Positions 58,348 to 64,000 of a DNA stretch of 64,000 bases are shown here, piece by piece. The notes under the pieces were generated by a model. It saw only the letters and a list, made by a program, of their open reading frames with translations. It was not told the origin of the DNA and did no database searches. The translations under genes and the position numbers were made by a program. Within the stretch, counting starts at the first letter, position 1. Each line of letters starts with the position of its first letter. The DNA comes from Nocardioides salarius (GTDB lineage: Bacteria; Actinomycetota; Actinomycetes; Propionibacteriales; Nocardioidaceae). The DNA is taken from contig NZ_JAFBBZ010000001.1 of the NCBI RefSeq assembly GCF_016907435.1, positions 558,001 to 622,000 on the forward strand, read 5' to 3'.

Positions 58348-60138
58348 ATGAGCAGGGCCCGTGCGCAGACCGTCACCAGCACCCCGCCGCGGGAGGCGCA
58401 GCTGAGCTTCGACGAGCTGGGCCGTCCGCTGCGCGACCTCACCTTCTGCGTGGTCGACCTCGAGACGACCGGCGGCTCGGCGGCGCACGGGGCGATGATC
58501 ACCGAGATCGGCGCGGTCAAGGTGCGCGGCGGCGAGGTGCTCGGGGAGTTCCAGACCCTGGTCAACCCGCACACCGCCATCCCGCCGTTCATCTCGGTGC
58601 TCACCGGCATCACCAACACGATGGTCGCCGACTCCCCCGGCATCGAGTCCGCACTGCCCGCCTTCCTCGAGTTCGCCGCCGGCTGCGTGCTGGTGGCCCA
58701 CAACGCGCCCTTCGACGTCGGCTTCCTGCAGCACTTCGCCGCCGAGCAGCAACGCCCCTGGCCGCGCTTCGAGGTGGTCGACACCGCCAAGGTCGCGCGC
58801 CGGGTCATCACCCGCGACGACGCCCCCAACTGCAAGCTCTCCTCCCTGGCCCGTCTCTTCGGCGCCGAGACCACGCCCAACCACCGCGCGCTCGCCGACG
58901 CCCGCGCCACCGTCGACGTGCTGCACGGGCTCTTCGCCCGCCTGGGCAGCGTCGGTGTGCAGACCCTCGAGGAGCTGCAGACCTTCTCCGCGCGCGTCAG
59001 CGCCGCCCAGCGCAAGAAGCGCCACCTCGCCGAGCAGCTGCCGCACGCGCCGGGCGTCTACCTTTTCCGCGACGACCACGAGCGGGTGCTCTACGTCGGC
59101 ACCTCCCGCGACCTGCGCACCCGTGTCCGCTCCTACTTCACTGCCTCCGAGACCCGCTCGCGCATGGGCGAGATGGTGCGGCTGGCCGACCGTGTCGACC
59201 ACGTCGAGTGCGCGACCCCTCTCGAGGCGCAGGTGCGCGAGCTGCGCCTGATCGCCGAGCACAAGCCGCGCTACAACCGGCGCTCCCGCTTCCCCGAGAA
59301 GATGCACTTCCTCAAGCTCACCCGCGAGCCGTGGCCGCGGCTCTCGCTGGTCACCCGGGTCCTCGAGGACGACGCCGACTACCTCGGCCCGTTCTCCTCC
59401 AAGCGCGCCGCCGAGAGCTGCCTGTCGGCGCTGCACGAGACGTTCCCGGTGCGCCAGTGCACCGACCGGCTGGCACGCCGACCCTCGCGCAGCGCCTGCG
59501 TGCTCGCCGAGATGGGCAAGTGCCTGGCGCCCTGCGACGGCAGCGTCGACGAGCTGTCGTACGCCGCCCTCGTGCGCCAGCTGCGCGACGCGCTGCTGCA
59601 CCGTCCCGACGACGTCGTGGAGACCATCAACCACCGCATGAGCCTGCTGGCCGCCGACGAGCGCTTCGAGGAGGCCGGCTCCCACCGCGACCGGCTCGCC
59701 TCCTTCGTGCGCGCCGCGGCCCGCACCCAGCGGCTCAGCGCGCTGACCGGCTGCCCCGAGGTGGTCGCCGCCCGCCGCGAGGACGACGGCCGCTGGGCGG
59801 TGCACGTGGTGCGCCACGGCCGGCTCGCCGCCGCCGGAGTCATCCCGGCCGGGGCCGACGCCCACGCCTACGTCGACCAGCTGCGCGCCGCGGCCGAGAC
59901 CGTGCGCGACGCCCCCGGCCCGGTGCCGGCAGCCAGCGCCGAGGAGACCGAGAAGATCCTGCGCTGGCTCGAGCTCGACCAGGTGCGCCTGGTCGAGGTC
60001 ACGGGCGAGTGGGCCTGCCCGGTGGCCGGGGCGACCCGCCACCTCGCGGTGCACGACGCGGTCGCGGAGTCGCGGCGCCGGCTGGTGCCCGACGACGAGC
60101 GCCGCCCGCTCGCCACCGCCCACCGTCCCGCGCGCTGA
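58348..60138 (+). CDS. DEDDh exonuclease fused to UvrC-like GIY-YIG nuclease
   Basis: 596 residues, the architecture of M. tuberculosis Rv2191. The N-terminal proofreading-type exonuclease (about 30-205) has VVDLETTGG, HNAPFDVGFL and NHRALADARAT, giving the DEDDh set. A GIY-YIG domain (about 228-315) starts HAPGVYLFRDDHERVLYVGTSRDLRTRVRSYF, with the Arg and Glu (LRLIAEHKPRYN) of UvrC. The rest matches UvrC's middle, including CLAPCDG and a UVR-like segment. The UvrC RNase H-like nuclease is absent. It is probably used in nucleotide excision repair like Cho. Leaderless ATG. Confidence 0.93.
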   Translation: MSRARAQTVTSTPPREAQLSFDELGRPLRDLTFCVVDLETTGGSAAHGAMITEIGAVKVRGGEVLGEFQTLVNPHTAIPPFISVLTGITNTMVADSPGIESALPAFLEFAAGCVLVAHNAPFDVGFLQHFAAEQQRPWPRFEVVDTAKVARRVITRDDAPNCKLSSLARLFGAETTPNHRALADARATVDVLHGLFARLGSVGVQTLEELQTFSARVSAAQRKKRHLAEQLPHAPGVYLFRDDHERVLYVGTSRDLRTRVRSYFTASETRSRMGEMVRLADRVDHVECATPLEAQVRELRLIAEHKPRYNRRSRFPEKMHFLKLTREPWPRLSLVTRVLEDDADYLGPFSSKRAAESCLSALHETFPVRQCTDRLARRPSRSACVLAEMGKCLAPCDGSVDELSYAALVRQLRDALLHRPDDVVETINHRMSLLAADERFEEAGSHRDRLASFVRAAARTQRLSALTGCPEVVAARREDDGRWAVHVVRHGRLAAAGVIPAGADAHAYVDQLRAAAETVRDAPGPVPAASAEETEKILRWLELDQVRLVEVTGEWACPVAGATRHLAVHDAVAESRRRLVPDDERRPLATAHRPAR

Positions 60139-60143
60139 GGCGC

Positions 60144-60149
60144 TACGGT
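60144..60149 (+). promoter_or_regulatory. Minus-10 box of the Lrp/AsnC-like gene (leaderless type)
   Basis: TACGGT, seven bases before GTG 60157; it rejects the longer start at 60148. Confidence 0.55.
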
Positions 60150-60156
60150 GACCTGC

Positions 60157-60435
60157 GTGATCACCGCCATCGTCTTCGTCAAGGCCGACGTCGCCCGCAT
60201 CCCCGAGGTGGCCGAGCAGATCGCCGCCCTCGAGGGGGTCTCCGAGGTCTACTCCGTCACCGGACAGATCGACCTGATCGCCCTGGTCCGGGTCCGTGAC
60301 CACGACGAGGTCGCCAGCGTCGTGGCCGACACCCTCAACAAGGTCCCCGGCGTGACGTCGACCGAGACCCACATCGCGTTCCGCGCCTACTCCCGCCACG
60401 ACCTCGAGAGCGCCTTCTCCCTCGGGCTCGACTGA
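60157..60435 (+). CDS. Lrp/AsnC ligand-binding domain protein without DNA-binding domain
   Basis: 92 residues forming one RAM/AsnC ligand-binding domain (ITAIVFVKADVARIPEVAEQ, VYSVTGQIDLIALVRVRDHD, GVTSTETHIAFRAY). No helix-turn-helix precedes it. Such stand-alone domains assemble into octameric rings and may bind amino acids or act with full-length Lrp. trpD lies nearby on the other strand. The gene at 60444 begins eight bases after its stop. Confidence 0.88.
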   Translation: MITAIVFVKADVARIPEVAEQIAALEGVSEVYSVTGQIDLIALVRVRDHDEVASVVADTLNKVPGVTSTETHIAFRAYSRHDLESAFSLGLD

Positions 60436-60443
60436 GGCCGCTC

Positions 60444-61088
60444 GTGGACCTCCTGGCCGACTACTGGCTCGACGTGCTCGGCTGGGGCGGCAGCGCCCTG
60501 CTGGTCTTCTCGCTGATGCAGCAGCGGGTGCTGCGCTTCCGGGTGCTCAACCTCGCCGCCGGGGTCGCGCTCCTGGTCTTCAACGCAATCATCGAGGTCT
60601 GGCCGATGGTCGGCCTCAACGCGGTCACCAGCGCCATCAACGTCTGGTTCCTGGTCAAGCTGCTCGGCCACCGCCACGACGACCACGTCTTCGAGGTCCT
60701 CGAGGTCCGCGCCGACGACGTCTACCTGCACCACGTGCTGCGCACCCACCGCAGCGACATCGCCCGTTTCCAGCCCGACTTCGACGGCCGGCCCGACCCC
60801 GACGGCGACCACGCCTTCCTGGTCCAGCGCGGCGACGAGACCGTCGGGGTCGTCGTGGTGCGCCGCGAGGGAGACCTGGGCGACGTCGCCCAGGTGCGCC
60901 TCGACTACGTCACCCCGCGCTTCCGCGACTTCACCCCGGGCGAGTTCGTGTGGCGGCGCAGCGACACGCTGCGCGAGCTCGGGTTCCGCCGCGTGGTCAC
61001 CGCCCCGGGCATGGTCGGCGCCTACTACGACCACCTGGGCTTCCACCGCGAGGCCGACTCCTACGTGCTCGACCTCGCCCCCGCCTGA
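60444..61088 (+). CDS. Membrane protein with C-terminal GNAT-like domain
   Basis: 214 residues. Three short membrane helices occupy the first 75 (GWGGSALLVFSLMQQ, LNLAAGVALLVFNAIIEV, NAVTSAINVWFLVKLL), resembling small YgjV-like membrane proteins. The soluble part (about 90-214) has an acetyltransferase-like pattern, with TVGVVVVRREGD, VRLDYVTPRFRDF and MVGAYYDHLGFHREAD matching the last GNAT strands. A catalytic role is uncertain. GTG 60444 follows the Lrp-like gene closely. Its stop leads into the repeat array at 61097. Confidence 0.72.
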   Translation: MDLLADYWLDVLGWGGSALLVFSLMQQRVLRFRVLNLAAGVALLVFNAIIEVWPMVGLNAVTSAINVWFLVKLLGHRHDDHVFEVLEVRADDVYLHHVLRTHRSDIARFQPDFDGRPDPDGDHAFLVQRGDETVGVVVVRREGDLGDVAQVRLDYVTPRFRDFTPGEFVWRRSDTLRELGFRRVVTAPGMVGAYYDHLGFHREADSYVLDLAPA

Positions 61089-61096
61089 CCGGTGCC

Positions 61097-61357
61097 GACC
61101 CGGCCCAGATCTCCCGCCCACCCGGCCCGAACTTCGCGCTGACCCGGCCTGGATCTCTCACCGAGTCGGCCCGTCCCGGCACCCACGAAGCATGGGCCGG
61201 GTCGGGGGAAGGTCAGGCCGGGTCGGGGGAAGTTCAGGCCGGGTCGGGGGGAAGTATGGGCCGGGTCGGGGGGAAGGTCAGGCCGGGTCGGGGGGAGGTT
61301 CAGGCCGGGTCGGGGGGAAGTTCAGGCCGGGTCGGGGGGAAGTTCAGGCCGGGTCGG
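61097..61357. repeat. Head-to-head 22-bp repeat array at a convergent junction (array B)
   Basis: Plus-oriented units begin at 61097, 61119, 61141 and 61163 (exact 22-base steps); the first three carry A/CCCCGGCC and the fourth GAGTCGGCCCG, the same last variant as in array A. After a short spacer with CCGGCACC come inverted units at 61194, 61215, 61236, 61258, 61280, 61302, 61324 and a partial one at 61346, reading (A/G)GGCCGGGTCGGGGG(G). Units at 61302 and 61324 are identical. The array fills the 270-base gap between the GNAT-like gene and trpD, where no gene is seen. Confidence 0.9.
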
Positions 61358-61358
61358 C

Positions 61359-62384
61359 TCAGCCTGCGGAGGCCTCGACCCAGCCCTGCAGGGTCGCGGC
61401 GGCGGCACCGGAGTCGACGGCGCGGGTGGCGCGCTCGATGCCGGCGGCCAGGGCCGGCAGCGGGTCGGCGGCGGGCTCGTCGTGCACGGCCAGGGCGGCG
61501 CCGGCGTTGAGCAGCACCGCCTCGCGCACGGGTCCGCGCTCCCCCGCCAGCACCCGTCGTACGACGTCGGCGTTGTGGGCCGCGTCGCCGCCGCGCAGGT
61601 CGGCGGTGGTCGCGGGCGCCAGGCCGAGGGCGGCCGGGTCGACCGTCTCGGTGCGGACCTCGCCGTCGTGGACCACCCACAGCGACGAGGTCGTGGTCGT
61701 GGTGAGCTCGTCGAGGCCGTCGTCGCCACGGAAGACCCAGGCGTCGACGCCGCGGCGGGCGAAGACGCCGGCCATCAGCGGCGGCTTGCCGGCGTAGGCG
61801 CAGCCGATGGCCTGCGCGGCCGGGCGCGAGGGGTTGGCGAGCGGGCCCAGCAGGTTGAAGGTGGTGCCGATGCCGAGCTCGCGACGCGGCACGGCCGCGT
61901 GGCGCAGCGCGGGGTGGAAGGCCGAGGCGAAGCAGAACGTGATGCCGGCCTCCTCGGCGACCTCGGCCACCCGGGCGGCCGGCAGGTCGAGACGCACCCC
62001 GAGCACCTCGAGCACGTCGGCGGTGCCCGAGGTCGAGGAGGCCGAGCGGTTGCCGTGCTTGACCACGCGGGCGCCCGCGCCGGCGGCGACGATCGCGGCC
62101 ATCGTCGAGATGTTCACCGACATCGACCGGTCACCGCCGGTGCCGACGACGTCGAGGGTGCGGCCCGGGACGCTCAGCGGGGTGGCGACGTCGTACATCG
62201 CCTCGACCAGCCCGAGCACCTCCTCGATGCTCTCGCCCTTGGCGCGCAGCGCGACGGCGAAGCCGGCGATCTGGGCCTCGGTGGCCTGACCCGCCAGGAT
62301 CTCGCCCATCGCCCAGCCCGTCTGGGCCGCGCTCAGGTCCTCCCCCGCGACGAGCGCGCCGAGGACCTCGGGCCAGGCGCCCAC
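61359..62384 (-). CDS. trpD: Anthranilate phosphoribosyltransferase
   Basis: Second committed step of tryptophan synthesis, 341 residues. [23 protein letters not shown] is the PRPP-binding loop, [19 protein letters not shown] the anthranilate/PRPP segment, and [19 protein letters not shown] the hinge. The Mg-binding acidic pair is in [16 protein letters not shown] 62384 is two bases after the stop of the receiver gene, so the two are co-transcribed. As in M. tuberculosis (Rv2192c), trpD is separated from other trp genes. Confidence 0.94.
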   Translation of the reverse strand: MGAWPEVLGALVAGEDLSAAQTGWAMGEILAGQATEAQIAGFAVALRAKGESIEEVLGLVEAMYDVATPLSVPGRTLDVVGTGGDRSMSVNISTMAAIVAAGAGARVVKHGNRSASSTSGTADVLEVLGVRLDLPAARVAEVAEEAGITFCFASAFHPALRHAAVPRRELGIGTTFNLLGPLANPSRPAAQAIGCAYAGKPPLMAGVFARRGVDAWVFRGDDGLDELTTTTTSSLWVVHDGEVRTETVDPAALGLAPATTADLRGGDAAHNADVVRRVLAGERGPVREAVLLNAGAALAVHDEPAADPLPALAAGIERATRAVDSGAAAATLQGWVEASAG

Positions 62385-62386
62385 GC

Positions 62387-62809
62387 TCAGGCGGTGGTGG
62401 CGGGCACGCGGGCGCGCAGCAGCGCGACCACGGCCTCGGCCAGCTGGAGGGGGTCGATCGGGTGCGGCACGGCCGCCTCCGCGCGCGACCAGGTGGCCAG
62501 CCAGGCGTCCTGGGGGCGGCCGGTGAGGACGACCACCGGCGGGCACTGGTGGATCTCGTCCTTGAGCTGCTTGGCGATGCCCATGCCGCCGGCGGGCACG
62601 GCCTCGCCGTCGAGGATCGCGAGCGAGATGTGGCCGGCGTCCATGTTCTGGATGACGACCGGCTCGGTGGCGACCTCGACGTACTTCAGCTCGGGCAGGT
62701 CCGGGTGCGGGCGTCGGCCCAGCGCCAGGATGACCTGCTTGCGGGTGTTGACGTCGTCGCTGTAGACGAGCACCTTCAACGGCGTGCGGGAGGCAGTGGT
62801 GTCGCTCAC
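62387..62809 (-). CDS. Atypical receiver-domain protein
   Basis: 140 residues with a single receiver-like fold and no output domain. [16 protein letters not shown] has the acidic pair, [13 protein letters not shown] the possible phospho-acceptor Asp, and [10 protein letters not shown] the Thr. The invariant Lys before Pro is replaced by His ([12 protein letters not shown]), so normal phosphorylation switching is doubtful. Close relatives lie at this spot next to trpD/ctaE in other actinobacteria. GTG 62809 is the start. No histidine kinase is adjacent. Confidence 0.8.
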   Translation of the reverse strand: MSDTTASRTPLKVLVYSDDVNTRKQVILALGRRPHPDLPELKYVEVATEPVVIQNMDAGHISLAILDGEAVPAGGMGIAKQLKDEIHQCPPVVVLTGRPQDAWLATWSRAEAAVPHPIDPLQLAEAVVALLRARVPATTA

Positions 62810-62819
62810 GCCGGCGATG

Positions 62820-63752
62820 CTACCCGTCGCCGGTGCGGGCGGACGCCGCGGCCTGCTCGCGCGCCTCCAGCCTGTCCAGGCGCCGGTCCTCGCGCTTGGC
62901 CTCGGCCATCGAGGAGCGCACCCACTGGGTGAAGAGCACCGCGAAGAAGGTCAGGGCGATCAGGTCGCCCGAGCCCCACAGGATGCCGCCGGCCAACTGC
63001 TGGTCGTCGTAGGGGTCGGGCAGCCACGAGCCCATCGGCCCCTCGCGCAGGCGCGGGTAGTAGTCGCCGGCCAGCAGCGTGGACTGGCCCATGATCGTGA
63101 CGCCCAGGAACGCGTGGAAGGGCAGCGTGAGCACCGTGAGCAGCATCCGGAAGGGGTAGCCGTGGCGACCTGGCAGCGGGTCGATGCCCACCAGCGGCCA
63201 GAAGAACAGCGCGCCCACCGCCACGAGGTGCACGTGCATCATCTCGTGCACGAAGACCGACTCCAGCGAGGCGCGGTACCAGTCGGTGAAGTAGAGCGCC
63301 CACGGCGAGACGATGTAGAGCAGGAACGCCAGCGGCGCGAAGGAGAGCACCTTGGCCAGGCGTGAGTGCAGCAGCGCCAGCAGCCAACCGCGCGGGCGCC
63401 GCGGCAGCGTGCGCAGCGCGAGGGTCACCGGGGCGCCCAGCGCCAGCGCGAGCGGCACCAGCATCGACAGGATCATGTGCTGGACCATGTGCACGCTCAG
63501 CAGCGTCGTGTCGTACGCCGCCAGCCCCGAGGCCGTCGCGAAGTAGAACGAGCCCATCCCCCCGCCCACGAAGGCGACGGTGCGCCCCACCGGCCAGTGG
63601 TCCCCGCGGGCCCGCAGCCGCCGCACGCCCAGCAGGTAGAGACCCACCACCCAGACGGTCCCGATCGTGGGCACCGGGGCCAGCGACCACTGCCCCAGGA
63701 CCTCTCCCAGGGAGAAGGCGGGCAGGCCGGCGCCGATGGTCATCGCGAGCAC
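62820..63752 (-). CDS. ctaG: Cytochrome c oxidase assembly protein (CtaG-like)
   Basis: Polytopic membrane protein of 310 residues of the caa3 CtaG family, which helps insert copper into oxidase subunits. Seven or more helices; [38 protein letters not shown] and [15 protein letters not shown] carry the His/Met-rich putative metal sites. The C-terminal tail [18 protein letters not shown] is cytosolic. GTG 63752 has GGAGG seven bases upstream; ATG 63743 is an alternative. It is divergent from ctaE, an oxidase subunit gene. Confidence 0.92.
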   Translation of the reverse strand: MLAMTIGAGLPAFSLGEVLGQWSLAPVPTIGTVWVVGLYLLGVRRLRARGDHWPVGRTVAFVGGGMGSFYFATASGLAAYDTTLLSVHMVQHMILSMLVPLALALGAPVTLALRTLPRRPRGWLLALLHSRLAKVLSFAPLAFLLYIVSPWALYFTDWYRASLESVFVHEMMHVHLVAVGALFFWPLVGIDPLPGRHGYPFRMLLTVLTLPFHAFLGVTIMGQSTLLAGDYYPRLREGPMGSWLPDPYDDQQLAGGILWGSGDLIALTFFAVLFTQWVRSSMAEAKREDRRLDRLEAREQAAASARTGDG

Positions 63753-63855
63753 GACGAGACCTCCTGCGAGGGGACTGGAGCGGGGAACGGCACGTTGTGA
63801 ACTTTATGACCCGGCACTAACCGGGGGTCGGGGTGACCTCGTTCAGATCGCAGGA

Positions 63856-63861
63856 CATAAT
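63856..63861 (+). promoter_or_regulatory. Minus-10 box of ctaE (leaderless type)
   Basis: CATAAT, six bases before GTG 63868. The surrounding gap is AT-richer than the rest of the window. Confidence 0.5.
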
Positions 63862-63867
63862 GCTCGT

Positions 63868-64000
63868 GTGGCGACAGCGGCAACCCTCCCAGCATCCCGT
63901 CTGCACGGGCACCACGACCGACCCAGCATGGTCAGTGTCGGGACCATCATCTGGCTCTCGAGCGAGCTGATGTTCTTCGCGGCGCTCTTCGCGGCGTACT
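63868..64000 (+). CDS. ctaE: Cytochrome c oxidase subunit III (partial, N-terminus only)
   Basis: Only 44 codons are inside the window. They read [20 protein letters not shown], then [24 protein letters not shown], the first membrane helix of actinobacterial CtaE, with the conserved [14 protein letters not shown]. The frame runs off the right edge. The same order (trpD, ctaE, then the qcrCAB genes) is known in M. tuberculosis. It encodes part of the terminal oxidase of the respiratory supercomplex. Confidence 0.9.
   Translation, partial: MATAATLPASRLHGHHDRPSMVSVGTIIWLSSELMFFAALFAAY

Noticed and set aside
61097..61357. CRISPR array or insertion-sequence remnant
   Set aside because: The repeats are back to back with only one short spacer at the turn. 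No transposase frame or target duplication is visible.

Overview
The window is GC-rich DNA (clearly above 70% G+C by eye) from an actinobacterium, most likely a member of the Nocardioidaceae such as Nocardioides. Support comes from very frequent GTG starts, leaderless TAnnnT promoters, actinobacterial LexA boxes, and a gene order that follows the Mycobacterium tuberculosis segment Rv2172c-Rv2193: metF-like, idsA, Rv2175c-like, pknL, type II aroG, plsC-like, ArsA-like ATPase, SRPBCC protein, fadD15, NlpC/P60, exonuclease-UvrC fusion, trpD, ctaE. The genus is an inference. I saw no rRNA, tRNA, insertion sequence, prophage or CRISPR array.

Layout. 1-8.1 kb is a DNA-damage region: dinB (cut by the left edge), a methyltransferase, dnaE2 behind a perfect LexA box, then an Endonuclease I family lipoprotein, a SAV_6107-type HEPN protein and a DUF6504 protein behind a second LexA box. 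8.1-23.5 kb holds YbaK, a phytoene-desaturase-like flavoprotein, metF, a polyprenyl diphosphate synthase, a degenerate RNase Sa-like protein, an Rv2175c-like regulator, the PASTA kinase PknL, an orphan histidine kinase, endonuclease IV, an EamA transporter and two unrelated DAHP synthases (type I beta and type II). 23.5-31.7 kb is accessory: an amino-acid permease, a TetR/DHA2 efflux pair with its operator, a phosphofructokinase with pyrophosphate-type signature residues, a second MFS carrier, a DUF1028 protein and a shortened glycerol-kinase-like protein. 31.9-43.6 kb carries a MacS-like two-component system with plsC, an esterase, two tandem ROK sugar kinases, the ArsA-like ATPase, the SRPBCC protein and fadD15.

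43.8-52.8 kb is a tad/Flp pilus locus (cpaB, cpaE, cpaF, a von Willebrand A domain fused to tadB, tadC, histidine kinase, response regulator, Flp pilin). It sits as an insert in the conserved backbone between fadD15 and the NlpC/P60 gene. 52.7-64 kb has two membrane-linked metalloproteases, the NlpC/P60 hydrolase behind a probable c-di-AMP riboswitch and a CRP-like box, an NYN-domain protein, the exonuclease-UvrC fusion, trpD, an atypical receiver protein, ctaG and the start of ctaE.

The most unusual DNA feature is an intergenic repeat family built on GACCCGGCC/GAGTCGGC. At two convergent gene junctions it forms strictly phased 22-bp tandem arrays arranged head to head (31669-31921 and 61097-61357), with the same order of unit variants at both. 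Related inverted repeats lie at 849-1026 and 22053-22126. These may be bidirectional terminators or protein-binding arrays and appear to be a dispersed element.
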